In this document: positions 41,482 to 50,038 of the stretch, one piece after another | How the letters are laid out: every line of letters starts with the position of its first letter | Position numbering within the stretch: position 1 is the stretch's first letter | Assembly (NCBI RefSeq): GCF_042887685.1 | Contig: NZ_JBHVOS010000012.1 | Span: 62,001 to 126,000 of the forward strand | Source of the DNA: Oerskovia sp042887685 | GTDB lineage: Bacteria; Actinomycetota; Actinomycetes; Actinomycetales; Cellulomonadaceae | Reading direction: 5' to 3' | DNA: 64,000 nt | Program-made: the position numbers and the translations under genes | The notes under the pieces: generated by a model | Database searches by the model: none | Seen by the model: the letters and a program-made list of their open reading frames with translations, nothing else | Told to the model about the DNA's origin: nothing

Positions 41482-42411
41482 ATGACGATCGACCTCCGCA
41501 TCTTCACCGAGCCCCAGCAGGGCGCCACCTACGACGACATCCTCGCGGTCGCACGAGCGACGGAAGAGCTCGGCTACGACGCCTTCTTCCGCTCCGACCA
41601 CTATCTCGTCATGGGGGACGGTGACGGGCTGCCCGGACCGACCGATGCCTGGACGACGCTCGCGGGTCTCGCCCGCGAGACGAGCCGCATCCGCCTGGGC
41701 ACGCTCGTGTCGTCGGCGACGTTCCGGCACCCGGGCGTCCTGGCGATCCAGGTCGCTCAGGTCGACCAGATGTCGGGCGGCCGCGTCGAGCTGGGCCTGG
41801 GCGCGGGCTGGTTCCCGCAGGAGCACTCGGCGTACGGCATCCCGTTCCCGGCCAAGCGGTTCGGGATCCTCGAGGAGCAGCTCGCGGTGATCACCGGTCT
41901 GTGGGAGACGCCCGTGGGGGAGCGGTTCGACTTCGCGGGCGAGCACTACACGCTCACGGACTCCCCGGCGCTGCCCAAGCCTGCGCAGTCCCGCGTGCCG
42001 GTCATCGTGGGCGGGCACGGGCCGCGTCGCACGCCGGCGCTCGCGGCGCGCTACGCGACCGAGTTCAACGTCGCGTTCCCCGACCCCGGCGTGCTGGGCG
42101 ACCGCATCGAGAACGTCCGCGTGGTGTGCCAGGACGCGGGCCGCGACCCCGACGACCTGATCTTCTCGGCGGCGTTCGTGGTGTGCGTGGGCAAGGACGA
42201 GGCCGAGTTCCGTCGCCGCGCGGAGGCGATCGGCCGCGACCCCGAGGAGCTGCGCACGAACGGCATCGCGGGCACTCCCGCGGAGGCCGCGGACAAGCTC
42301 GCGGCTGCGAGCGAGCAGGGCGCGACGCGCTTCTACCTGCAGGTCCTGGACCTCGCGGACCTCGACCACCTCGAGCTGGTCGCGCGCGAGGTCAGGCCGC
42401 AGCTGAGCTGA
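41482..42411 (+). CDS. LLM-class F420-dependent oxidoreductase
   Basis: 309 residues from ATG 41482. The N-terminal LRIFTEPQQGATYDDILAVARATEELGYDAFFRSDHYL is the classic F420-dependent start. RIRLGTLVSSATFRHPGVLAIQVAQVDQMSGGRVELGLGAGWFPQEHSAYGIPF and RVPVIVGGHGPRRTPALAARYATEFN follow. This closely matches the F420-reducing subgroup of luciferase-like monooxygenases. It is a distant paralogue of the minus-strand gene at 39780. A strong hairpin follows. Confidence 0.9.
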   Translation: MTIDLRIFTEPQQGATYDDILAVARATEELGYDAFFRSDHYLVMGDGDGLPGPTDAWTTLAGLARETSRIRLGTLVSSATFRHPGVLAIQVAQVDQMSGGRVELGLGAGWFPQEHSAYGIPFPAKRFGILEEQLAVITGLWETPVGERFDFAGEHYTLTDSPALPKPAQSRVPVIVGGHGPRRTPALAARYATEFNVAFPDPGVLGDRIENVRVVCQDAGRDPDDLIFSAAFVVCVGKDEAEFRRRAEAIGRDPEELRTNGIAGTPAEAADKLAAASEQGATRFYLQVLDLADLDHLELVAREVRPQLS

Positions 42412-42423
42412 CCCCGCCCTCCT

Positions 42424-42474
42424 GCCCGACGGCGGAGCCCACCTTCTTCCCGAGGGCGCGCTCCGCCGTCGGGC
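42424..42474 (+). terminator. Hairpin built from two inverted copies of the dispersed word
   Basis: GCCCGACGGCGGAGC (42424-42438) pairs perfectly with GCTCCGCCGTCGGGC (42460-42474), a 15-bp stem with a 21-nt loop, 12 bases after the oxidoreductase stop. It shows directly that two copies of the window's recurrent GCCCGACGGCG word can make a terminator. The rest of 42475-42631 carries the promoter region of the uracil permease, with no gene. Confidence 0.8.
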
Positions 42475-42631
42475 GTCGTGGGGTGGGTGGTGAGGCGGCC
42501 ACGGGCCGGGAGCCGGGGCAGGGCTGTGGGACGGGGCTGTCCACGACGTACCGGTCGGTAACGACGGGGGCGCGCGCGGCAGTACCCTTCCCTTCGGCAC
42601 TTCACCAAAACTTCACGAACGGAGCCCCCCC

Positions 42632-43945
42632 ATGGCAGCACTCGGCTGGAAGATCCACGGAGACGGGAAGCGCGTCGAACCCGGCGCCGTGGTCAGCACC
42701 GACGAGCGCCTGAGCTGGCCCCGCACGATCGGGATCGGCATGCAGCACGTCGTCGCGATGTTCGGTGCGACGTTCCTCGTCCCGCTCCTGACGGGCTTCT
42801 CACCCGCGACGACGCTGTTCTTCTCCGCGATCGGGACCATCGGGTTCCTGCTCATCACGCGCAACAGGCTCCCCAGCTACCTCGGGTCGAGCTTCGCGTT
42901 CATCGCTCCCATCACCGCCGCGACCGCCTCCGGGGGGCAGTCGGTCGCCGTCGGCGGGATCCTGGTGACCGGTGTCGTGCTCGCACTCATCGGTGTCGTG
43001 GTGCACTTCGCGGGACCGCGCTGGATCGACATCACGATGCCGCCCATCGTGACCGGCACGATCGTCGCGCTCATCGGCCTCAACCTCGCGCCCGCGGCGT
43101 GGAACAACTTCAAGCAGTTCCCCGTCACGGCCGTCATCACGCTGGCCTCGATCATCCTCATCACGGTGCTCTTCAAGGGCATCGTCGGGCGCCTCGCGAT
43201 CCTGCTCGGCGTGATCGTCGGGTACGTCGTCGCGACGATCCGCAGCGAGGTCGACTTCACGCCCGTCGCCAAGGCCGCCTGGTTCGGCCTGCCCGAGTTC
43301 GTGACCCCCACGTTCGACGTCGCCGTCCTCGGCCTGTTCGTCCCGGTCGTGCTCGTGCTCGTCGCGGAGAACGTCGGCCACGTGAAGTCCGTCGCAGCCA
43401 TGACGGGCAAGAACCTCGACGACCTCACGGGCCGCGCGCTCTTCGCCGACGGCCTCGCGACGACGTTCGCGGGCATCGGCGGCGGCTCGGGCACCACGAC
43501 GTACGCCGAGAACATCGGCGTCATGGCGGCCACCCGCGTCTACTCGACCGCGGCCTACTGGGTCGCGGGCGCCACGGCCCTGCTGCTGAGCATGTCGCCC
43601 AAGTTCGGGGCGCTCATCGCGACGATCCCCGCAGGTGTCCTCGGCGGCGCGACGACCATGCTCTACGGCATGATCGGCATCCTCGGTGCGCGCATCTGGG
43701 TGCAGAACAAGGTCGACTTCTCCGACCCGGTCAACCTGACCACGGCGGCCGTCCCGCTCATCGTCGGCATCGCGAACTTCACGTGGGTCGTCGGCGACGT
43801 GACGTTCGAGGGCATCGCCCTGGGCACCGCGTCGGCGCTCGTGATCTACCACGTCATGCGCAACATCGCGCGGTGGCGCGGGACGTCCCAGGAGCCCGCG
43901 AGCCCGGCATCGGTGCCGGGTGGCACGGAGGTGGCGGAGCGCTGA
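42632..43945 (+). CDS. uraA: Uracil permease, NCS2 family
   Basis: 437 residues from ATG 42632 after ACGGAG. Proton-coupled uptake of uracil, or possibly xanthine. Fourteen-helix NCS2 fold. Seen: MQHVVAMFGATFLVPLLTGFSP near residue 30, SSFAFIAPI, the helix-8 substrate motif VLVAENVGHVKSVAAMTG and the helix-10 GGGSGTTTYAENIGVMAATRVYS. The AENVGH and TTTYAENIGV motifs favour the UraA/PyrP uracil branch over xanthine carriers. The gene stands alone with its own promoter region. Confidence 0.92.
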   Translation: MAALGWKIHGDGKRVEPGAVVSTDERLSWPRTIGIGMQHVVAMFGATFLVPLLTGFSPATTLFFSAIGTIGFLLITRNRLPSYLGSSFAFIAPITAATASGGQSVAVGGILVTGVVLALIGVVVHFAGPRWIDITMPPIVTGTIVALIGLNLAPAAWNNFKQFPVTAVITLASIILITVLFKGIVGRLAILLGVIVGYVVATIRSEVDFTPVAKAAWFGLPEFVTPTFDVAVLGLFVPVVLVLVAENVGHVKSVAAMTGKNLDDLTGRALFADGLATTFAGIGGGSGTTTYAENIGVMAATRVYSTAAYWVAGATALLLSMSPKFGALIATIPAGVLGGATTMLYGMIGILGARIWVQNKVDFSDPVNLTTAAVPLIVGIANFTWVVGDVTFEGIALGTASALVIYHVMRNIARWRGTSQEPASPASVPGGTEVAER

Positions 43946-43957
43946 CCCTCGTGCCGC

Positions 43958-44001
43958 CCCGAGGTCGGTCAGGCGAGGTCTGCGACCTGCCCGACCTCGG
44001 G
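43958..44001. terminator. Hairpin between uraA and the convergent GNAT gene
   Basis: CCCGAGGTCGG pairs with CCGACCTCGGG; further bases inside (GAGGTC/GACCTG) lengthen it. It starts 13 bases after the uraA stop and ends 26 before the GNAT stop, so it can serve both. Confidence 0.68.
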
Positions 44002-44026
44002 TCCGGCTCCCGGAGACCGGGCGGCT

Positions 44027-44635
44027 CTAGAGCTTGAGCCCCAGCACGTAGCCCTCGTCCGTCGGGACCCGCTCGAGGCCGAGGTGCTCGTAGAAGCCGA
44101 TCGCCGACGTGTTCGTCTCCGAGACCCCCAGGTGGACCCCCTGGACACCGCGCTCCCGGAGCGTGTCGAAGAACACCTCGAGCAGCCGGCGCCCGTTGCC
44201 GCCGCCCTGGGCCGCGGGCAGCAGGTCCACGTGGAGGTGCGCGGGGAACAGGTCGAGCACCGCACGGTCCGCAGTCGACGGCCGGTGCAGGGCGTGCACC
44301 AGGCAGGCGTCGTCGGTGTCCGACGCGAACGAGCCCTCCGGGTAGCGGGTGCGCAGGCCCGGCCACCAGTCCCGCTCGCAGCGTTCCTCGAACACCGCGG
44401 TGTCCACCGTGCCCACGACGTACCCGAGCGCGCCCGACCCGTCGTCGACCACGAACGCGAGGTCCGGCTCGAACGCCAGGTACGCCCCGAGGTAGATCTC
44501 GCCGAGCAACCGGGGGTCGCGATACCTCGCCGTGGCGTCACCACCGTCGGCACCGGTCCGCAGGCAGATGTCGTACAGGCGGTCGACCTCGCGGGGGTCG
44601 GTCGTGCGAGCAGGGCGGATCGGGAGGGAGACCAT
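44027..44635 (-). CDS. GNAT-family N-acetyltransferase
   Basis: 202 residues. Begins IRPARTTDPREVDRLYDICLRTG. The acetyl-CoA motif is HLHVDLLPAAQGGGNGRRLLEVFFDTLRERGVQGVHLGVSETNTSAIGFYEHLGLER. The Q-x-x-G-x-G/N loop is present. The HVDLLP...GVHLGVS pattern and the long middle insert ALHRPSTADRAVLDLFPAHLH resemble the acetyltransferase domain linked to bacterial O-GlcNAcase-like proteins. The acceptor is unknown. Confidence 0.86.
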   Translation of the reverse strand: MVSLPIRPARTTDPREVDRLYDICLRTGADGGDATARYRDPRLLGEIYLGAYLAFEPDLAFVVDDGSGALGYVVGTVDTAVFEERCERDWWPGLRTRYPEGSFASDTDDACLVHALHRPSTADRAVLDLFPAHLHVDLLPAAQGGGNGRRLLEVFFDTLRERGVQGVHLGVSETNTSAIGFYEHLGLERVPTDEGYVLGLKL

Positions 44636-44739
44636 CGTGTGCCGGACCGTTCGAGAGCAGGGAGAAGAGGCGCCGCGCCCAGACAGTAGTCGCGAACCCG
44701 TCTCAGGGCCACCGGTCGAGCAGGCGGCCGCAGAGTGCG

Positions 44740-45444
44740 TCAGCCTCCGACGGCGGGGGCCTCGTCGGCAGGGGCGACGTCAGCGGGAGCCTCTTCGGCG
44801 GGCGGGGCCGGCGGGACGTAGGCCGCCTGCGGCGTGATGGTCTCGACCCCGACGCACTTCGCCGGGTCCACCAGCGGCACCACCGGGTCGATCACGACGA
44901 GCTCCTCGTCCACGAGGTTCACGAAGTTCTCGCCCAGCACGAGGTCGACGCTCGCGTCGGGCCGGTCGTCGAGGACGAGCACCGGGTCCTGGTAGTGGGC
45001 GGCGAGCGTGTACGCCTGGGCGATCCCGGTCACGCCGAACGAGATCTGGGTGCTGCGCTGCGTCGTGTTCTTCCCCTCAGGGGTCTGCAGGTCCCCGACC
45101 GTGGCGACGGTGAATCCGCGGCTCTCGAGGATCTGCTCGTTGGCAGCGGCCATCCCACCCTTGCCCGAGGCGTTGAAGATCCGGACCTGCACCTCGCCGT
45201 AGGGGACGGGCAAGGTGCCCTCGGCGAGGCAGGGGGCCTTCACGTCGGCGATCGCGTCGTCCACCTTGGGCGAGCTGAAGGTACGGTCGAACGGCGGCTC
45301 GACGGCACCCGTGTAGACGGCGAGGGCACCGATGCCGGTGATCGCCAGGAAGGCGACGAGCAGCCCGAAGACCACGGCCTGCCGCTCGTGCATGTGCCGT
45401 CGACGGACGGATCGAGAGGGATCGGAGCCGGGCTGCGTGGTCAC
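44740..45444 (-). CDS. LytR_C domain membrane protein
   Basis: 234 residues from GTG 45444. The cytoplasmic N-terminus RSVRRRHMHERQAVV precedes one membrane helix (about 26-46). An outside LytR_C domain follows: VQVRIFNASGKGGMAAANEQILESRGFTV, then ISFGVTGIAQAYTLAAHY and VDLVLGENFVNL. The tail of about 30 residues is Ala/Pro/Glu-rich. LytR_C domains occur at the end of wall-polymer ligases of the LCP family or alone, as here; the role is thought to be in cell-wall assembly. The next gene downstream in the map (45454-45765) is transcribed just before it. Confidence 0.85.
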   Translation of the reverse strand: MTTQPGSDPSRSVRRRHMHERQAVVFGLLVAFLAITGIGALAVYTGAVEPPFDRTFSSPKVDDAIADVKAPCLAEGTLPVPYGEVQVRIFNASGKGGMAAANEQILESRGFTVATVGDLQTPEGKNTTQRSTQISFGVTGIAQAYTLAAHYQDPVLVLDDRPDASVDLVLGENFVNLVDEELVVIDPVVPLVDPAKCVGVETITPQAAYVPPAPPAEEAPADVAPADEAPAVGG

Positions 45445-45453
45445 GCCAGAAAC

Positions 45454-45765
45454 CTACCCGACCGAGGGGGCGTTGAGCATGAGCACACGAGCGTGCAGGA
45501 TGGCCCGCTGCTGCAGCGCTGCGCGGACCGCCCGGTGCAGGCCGTCCTCGAGGTAGAGCACCCCCTGGTACTCCACGACGTGCGCGAAGAGGTCACCATA
45601 GAACGTCGAGTCCTCCGAGAGCAGGTTGTCGAGGTTCAAGGTCCGCTTGGTCGTCACGAGCTCGTCGAGACGGACCTGTCGGGGCGGGACGCTCGACCAG
45701 TCCTTGGGCGTCACCAACCCGTGATCCGGGTACGGGCGCCCGTCGCCCACGGCCTTGAAGATCAT
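45454..45765 (-). CDS. Small conserved actinobacterial protein, 103 residues
   Basis: ATG 45765. Contains PYPDHGLVTPKDWSSVPPRQVRLDELVTTKRTLNLDNLL, then a compact region FYGDLFAHVVEYQGVLYLEDGLHRAVRAALQQRAILHARVL. The EDGLHRAVRAAL stretch recalls ParB/sulfiredoxin-like folds, where a conserved HR follows a DG turn. I believe similar proteins beside LytR_C genes are widespread in actinobacteria and are sometimes labelled antitoxin-like. No toxin gene is next to it, so I do not adopt that label. Ten bases separate it from the LytR_C gene; they are probably one operon. Confidence 0.75.
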   Translation of the reverse strand: MIFKAVGDGRPYPDHGLVTPKDWSSVPPRQVRLDELVTTKRTLNLDNLLSEDSTFYGDLFAHVVEYQGVLYLEDGLHRAVRAALQQRAILHARVLMLNAPSVG

Positions 45766-45882
45766 GCGGGCCAGTCTAGAGGGAGGCCTCGGCGCGGTGC
45801 CGCGGATCGCGCCCCGGCGCCCCACAACTCCACAGGCCCCGCACATCCGGCCCTCACCACCCGGTCGGGATCCGGGAGCCCG

Positions 45883-47550
45883 TCACGCACCGCCCACGTC
45901 CCGGCGACGGAACCCGACGTAGGACACCGCGACGAGGGCCCCGGCGATCCCCGTCAGGGCGAGGACGGGTCCGAGCGAGAACGGGTCGAGCGGGACCTGC
46001 GGCACGTGCGTGAACGGCGACAGGTCCCGGACCCACTGCGGCAGCCCGAACAGCTCGCCGAGCTGCCCCACGACCAGGAAGACGGTGACGACGCCCCAGC
46101 CCAGGGCGACGAGCCGGGGCCACCACCCGTAGAGCACGAGCACGAGGCCCGCGACGACCAGGGCGGCCGGGACCTGCACGAGCCCGGCGGCCACGGCGTC
46201 ACCGAAGGCGCTGCCCCACCCTCCCGACACGAGCGAGTGCCCCAGCCCCATCATGAGCCCGGCCCACAGGGGGACGGCGACGACGCCCACGACCAGCAGC
46301 ACGACGGACGCCGTCAGGTACCTCGCCCGGGACGTCCCGGTCGCGAGCACGAGCTCGGTGCGGCCGGAGGTCTCCTCGGCGTGGACCCGGGTCACGAGCG
46401 TCACGGCGAAGGCGGCCGCGGCGATGCCGACGAAGCCCATGATCGCGACCTGGAAGACCTGCGCGAGCGCCCCGGCGCCGCCGAGCTGCTCGATGACCTG
46501 CTGCATCTGCGGGGACGACCCGGCGATGTCGTCGACCGAGTCCAGGAGGAACCCGACGAGCAGGCAGTACGCACCGACGCCCAGGGTCCACGACACGATG
46601 CCCGGGAGCTGGAGTCGCGTCGCGAGCGCGAGCGGGCTCGCGAGCGCCGCCGAGCCGGCCGGACCCGGGCGCGGCTGGACGAGTCCCGCGCCGAGGTCCC
46701 GCCCGAGCGAGACCCGGGCCGCGACCGCCACGCACGCGACGAAGAGCGCGAGGCACAGGAGCGCCGGCCCCCAGGCGTTCGCGCCGAACGGGTCGATCTC
46801 CTGGACCCACCCCACGGGGGAGACCCAGCGCAGCCAGTCGGCGGAGGGCTCGATGTCGGCCACGCCGCGCAGCGCGTACCCCGCGACGAGCAGCAGCACA
46901 CCGATCGTGTTGGCGGTGCGCGAGGACGTCGCGACCTGCGCGCACACGGCCCCGATGCCCGTCCCGGCCAGGCCGAGCGCCGCGAACTGGAGACCGAACG
47001 CGACGGACGAGGCGCCGTCGGCTCCTTGCGCGACGTACATCGCGGCCATGAGCGCACCCGTGACCACGGACATCCCGGCCGCGACGAGCACCCCCGTCGC
47101 GAGCGGGGCGAGCGCCCCCACGCGGGCGGCGCGCACGAGCTCGAGCCGCCCCGTCTCCTCCTCCTTGCGCGTGTGGCGCACCACGGTGAGCACGGCGAGC
47201 ACGCCCAGGACCAGGATCATGAACAGGCCCACGCGCCAGGCCGCCGTCGAGGCGACCGACCCGGTGTGCTCGAGCGGCCCGAGCAGTGCGAGGAACGCGC
47301 TGTTGGTGCCCATGCTCGCGGCGAGCTCGTCGCGCTCGGCCTGCGTCCCGTACACGGTGGCGACCGACGAGTACGTGACGGCGACCATGAGCAGCACCAC
47401 GACGACGTACACGGGCAGGACGATGCGGTCGCGACGCAGCGCGAGGCGCGTCAGCGCCCCAGTGCCCGAGAACGCTCCGCGCAGGGACAGGGGAGGAGCA
47501 TCCGTGCGGCGGGGCGCGGCGGCTGTGTCTGCGGAGGTGAGCGCGCTCAT
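45883..47550 (-). CDS. ABC-2 exporter permease, double-length
   Basis: 555 residues from ATG 47550, overlapping the ATPase stop (ATGA). About twelve membrane helices arranged as two similar halves. Each half has a cytoplasmic loop of the type RHTRKEEETGRLELVRAARVG and TRVHAEETSGRTELVLATGTSRARYL. The EE-x-GR-x-EL-x-x-A pattern is typical of actinobacterial drug or antibiotic exporters in which both halves are fused. With the ATPase at 47547 it forms the complete exporter. Likely controlled by the upstream TetR gene. Confidence 0.87.
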   Translation of the reverse strand: MSALTSADTAAAPRRTDAPPLSLRGAFSGTGALTRLALRRDRIVLPVYVVVVLLMVAVTYSSVATVYGTQAERDELAASMGTNSAFLALLGPLEHTGSVASTAAWRVGLFMILVLGVLAVLTVVRHTRKEEETGRLELVRAARVGALAPLATGVLVAAGMSVVTGALMAAMYVAQGADGASSVAFGLQFAALGLAGTGIGAVCAQVATSSRTANTIGVLLLVAGYALRGVADIEPSADWLRWVSPVGWVQEIDPFGANAWGPALLCLALFVACVAVAARVSLGRDLGAGLVQPRPGPAGSAALASPLALATRLQLPGIVSWTLGVGAYCLLVGFLLDSVDDIAGSSPQMQQVIEQLGGAGALAQVFQVAIMGFVGIAAAAFAVTLVTRVHAEETSGRTELVLATGTSRARYLTASVVLLVVGVVAVPLWAGLMMGLGHSLVSGGWGSAFGDAVAAGLVQVPAALVVAGLVLVLYGWWPRLVALGWGVVTVFLVVGQLGELFGLPQWVRDLSPFTHVPQVPLDPFSLGPVLALTGIAGALVAVSYVGFRRRDVGGA

Positions 47551-48506
47551 CGCAGCGCCTCGCCGTCGAGCAGGGCGAGCTCGTCGCCGTACTGGCGCAG
47601 GAACAGCTCTTCGAGCGAGGGCGGCTCGATCGTCAGGCCGTGCGGTTCGAGGTCGGCGAGCGCGCGCGTGACCTGGGGAAGGGCGTCGTCGTCGACGTGG
47701 AACGTCACGTGCGAGCCGTCGACCACGAGGTCGTGGACCCCGTCGAGCGCCCCGAGGGCACCGGTCGAGGGTGTCCCCGGACCCGTGGTGACGACGACCT
47801 TGGAGCGCGTGAGGTGGCGCAGCTCGCGCAGCGTCCCGGACTGCACGGCCCGGCCGCTCCGGATGATCGTCACGGTGTCGCACAGGGCCTCGACCTCGGC
47901 GAGGATGTGGCTCGACAGCAGGACCGACGTGCCGCGGGACGTGGCCTCGCGCACGCAGTCCTGGAACACGGCCTCCATGATGGGGTCGAGGCCCGACGTC
48001 GGCTCGTCGAGCACGAGCAGCTCGGCGTCGGCGCTCAGCGCGGCGACGAGGGCGACCTTCTGCCGGTTGCCCTTGGAGTAGGTCCCGGTCTTCTTGGTCG
48101 GGTCGAGCTCGAAGCGTTCGAGCATGCGGGCCTTGCGTCGTTCGTCGACGGCCGCGCCGCGCAGGCGCAGCAGCAGGTCGATCGTCTCGCCCCCGGAGAG
48201 CTGGGGCCAGAGCGTGACGTCGCCCGGGACGTAGGCGAGGCGCCGGTGCAGCGGCACGGCGTCGCGGAACGGGTCGCCGCCCAGCAGGGTCGCGGTGCCC
48301 GAGTCGGGGCGCAGCAGGCCGAGCAGCACGCGGATGGCCGTGGACTTCCCGGCGCCGTTGGGGCCGAGGAAGCCCGCGACCTCCCCGGCGCGGACGGTGA
48401 GGTCGAGCCCGTCGAGCGCGCGGGTCGTGCCGAAGGACTTGTGCAGGTCGTGGATCTCGACGGCGGGCCCGTGGGTGGCGGCGGTCGTGCGTGCGGTGGT
48501 GGTCAT
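47547..48506 (-). CDS. ABC exporter ATPase
   Basis: 319 residues from ATG 48506. Walker A GPNGAGKST near residue 39. The signature region reads TYSKGNRQKVALVAALSADAELLVLDEPTSGLDP, where the usual LSGGQ is replaced by YSKGNRQK. This variant is common in DrrA/BcrA-like drug exporters. H-loop VLLSSHILAEVEAL, and a C-terminal 90-residue extension. Translationally coupled to the fused permease. Transcribed away from the TetR gene 127 bases upstream on the same strand. Confidence 0.92.
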   Translation of the reverse strand: MTTTARTTAATHGPAVEIHDLHKSFGTTRALDGLDLTVRAGEVAGFLGPNGAGKSTAIRVLLGLLRPDSGTATLLGGDPFRDAVPLHRRLAYVPGDVTLWPQLSGGETIDLLLRLRGAAVDERRKARMLERFELDPTKKTGTYSKGNRQKVALVAALSADAELLVLDEPTSGLDPIMEAVFQDCVREATSRGTSVLLSSHILAEVEALCDTVTIIRSGRAVQSGTLRELRHLTRSKVVVTTGPGTPSTGALGALDGVHDLVVDGSHVTFHVDDDALPQVTRALADLEPHGLTIEPPSLEELFLRQYGDELALLDGEALR

Positions 48507-48540
48507 GGTTCCTCGTCGGGTGAGGGAGGGGAGGGAGGGG

Positions 48541-48591
48541 AGCGACGCCGTCGGTTGGGGGGGCGTCGGGAGGTTGCCCGACGGCGCCGCT
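48541..48591 (-). terminator. Hairpin between the TetR gene and the exporter operon
   Basis: AGCGACGCCGTCGG pairs with CCGACGGCGCCGCT with one mismatch. The right arm is a full copy of the GCCCGACGGCGCCGCTC word. It lies downstream of the TetR stop and 35 bases before the exporter ATPase start. Confidence 0.6.
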
Positions 48592-48633
48592 CGCCCAGGT
48601 GGCTCGGCCGCGGGCCGTGCCGGTCGTCCTGGG

Positions 48634-49401
48634 CTACGGGGCCGGCGCTGCGGCCTGCTCGCCGGGCGGCGGCTCGGCGTACCTGAGGTACGCGTCGAGG
48701 AGCGTGCGGTCGGTGAGGAACCCGTCGGTGAAGAGCTCGATCGCCGGCAGGCCGTGGCGGTCGACGTACCCGCGGACGATCGACCCGGTGTCTGCCGGGT
48801 CCGCGGGCGGGTTCAGCGTGAGGTCGAGGAGGATCGTCCCGAGCGACTGGGTGACGAGGTACCGGGCGCGTGCGTCCTCGTCGAGGGAGGGCTTGATGGT
48901 CCCGGTGGCGACGCCGTCCGCGATGTAGTCGACGGCGTCGTCGATCATGCTCGCGACGAACGAGCGGGCGAGGTCGCCGCCCTCCTGGAGGCTGCGCAGG
49001 ACGTAGCCGAGCACCGGGCCGTACTCCTCGACCGACGAGAGCTGCGCGAGGACGTCCAGGGGGCTGCCCCGGGAGCCGTGCTCGTCGCCGAGGACGTTGC
49101 GCTTGTTCTCACGGACGAGGACGAGGACGTGCTCGTCGCACGCGCGGCGCAGGCCCTCCTTGGACCCGAAGTGGTGGATGACGAGTCCCGGGCTGACACC
49201 TGCGTCGGTCGCGATCGTGCGGACCGGGACCCGGAAGCCCTCGGCCGCGAAGCGGAGCAGGGCGGCATCGCGGATGCGGGCGCGCCCGGTGAGGTCCGGG
49301 ACGTCCGGCGTCTCGGGGACGTCCGGCGCCCGCGGGACGTCCGACGCGTGCGGGTCCGTCCCGGTCGGGACGGGCTCGTCACCTGATGTGACTGAACGCA
49401 T
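48634..49401 (-). CDS. TetR-family regulator
   Basis: 255 residues from ATG 49401. The first 40 residues are a low-complexity DVPxxPDVP repeat coded by repeated GGGACGTCCG units. The helix-turn-helix follows: ARIRDAALLRFAAEGFRVPVRTIATDAGVSPGLVIHHFGSKEGLRRACDEHV. The helical ligand domain ends with ALLDAYLRYAEPPPG. It precedes the ABC-2 exporter on the same strand and probably represses it. Candidate self-binding sites overlap its start. Confidence 0.88.
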   Translation of the reverse strand: MRSVTSGDEPVPTGTDPHASDVPRAPDVPETPDVPDLTGRARIRDAALLRFAAEGFRVPVRTIATDAGVSPGLVIHHFGSKEGLRRACDEHVLVLVRENKRNVLGDEHGSRGSPLDVLAQLSSVEEYGPVLGYVLRSLQEGGDLARSFVASMIDDAVDYIADGVATGTIKPSLDEDARARYLVTQSLGTILLDLTLNPPADPADTGSIVRGYVDRHGLPAIELFTDGFLTDRTLLDAYLRYAEPPPGEQAAAPAP

Positions 49402-49426
49402 GTTCAACACGCTAAACACACGTTCA
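49393..49426. promoter_or_regulatory. GTTCA/TGAAC repeats at the TetR gene start
   Basis: TGAAC-N4-GTTCA spans 49393-49406 across the start codon, and a further GTTCA lies at 49422-49426. The region (ACGCTAAACACACG) is AT-richer than its surroundings. A likely autoregulatory operator and promoter; the exact boundaries are uncertain. Confidence 0.45.
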
Positions 49427-49499
49427 CCGGGAGGCAAGGGGTTGGGCGTCAAGAAGGCGTCAAGGTTCGGGCCTCGGCGCCCCCGGCGCCCTCGGCGCC

Positions 49500-49526
49500 G
49501 GGGTCTGCGGGGTCTGCGGGGTCTGC
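49500..49526. repeat. 9-bp tandem repeat, three copies
   Basis: GGGGTCTGC is repeated three times without interruption, preceded by CGGCGCC repeats. It lies in the 258-bp gap between the TetR start and the PspC gene, where I see no gene. Confidence 0.7.
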
Positions 49527-49660
49527 GAGGGCACGGCAGGAACGCGCCAGGTGTCCGTCGCGAGGATGACGCCCGAGCCTCCGCGGACGGGGAACGGATC
49601 AGGGGCGGACCAGGGGAGTCCCCGATGTGCGCGCACCGGGCCCCGGCGTACCGTCGAAGC

Positions 49661-49849
49661 ATGAGCCACATCCTCGCCAGACCGAGGCACGGCGCCGTGA
49701 TCGCCGGCGTCTGCGCGGGCCTCGCCCGCCGATTCGACATCAGCCCGACCCTCGTCCGCGTCATCGCGGTCGCCTCGTGCATCCTGCCCGGACCGCAGGT
49801 CCTGGCCTACGTCGTGCTGTGGATCATGCTGCCCCGCGACCCGGAGTGA
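49661..49849 (+). CDS. PspC-domain membrane protein
   Basis: 62 residues from ATG 49661. Nearly the whole protein is a PspC domain: ARPRHGAVIAGVCAGLARRFDISPTLVRVIAVASCILPGPQVLAYVVLWIMLPRDPE. It has the invariant GVCAGLA and the Y..LWI..P close. PspC proteins sense or respond to membrane stress. This minimal form has a single domain and no partner kinase next to it. Confidence 0.9.
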   Translation: MSHILARPRHGAVIAGVCAGLARRFDISPTLVRVIAVASCILPGPQVLAYVVLWIMLPRDPE

Positions 49850-50038
49850 CGGAGGCCGCCTCGGCACGGACCACCGTCCCCGTCAGTGCAGGTCAGCGCC
49901 GCAGGGGCGGCCACCACTGCGCGTACCGGTCTTCGGTAGGTGACGGGACGTCCACGTGCCTGCGCCGTGCTGCGTGGAGGGCCGGCACCGTTGCCCGAGG
50001 CTTTTGTCCGACACAGGTCGGCGTGGCACCATCCGAGG

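Noticed and set aside
45454..45765. Type II antitoxin gene
   Set aside because: No toxin-like partner beside it and no DNA-binding motif; the adjacent gene is a LytR_C membrane protein.
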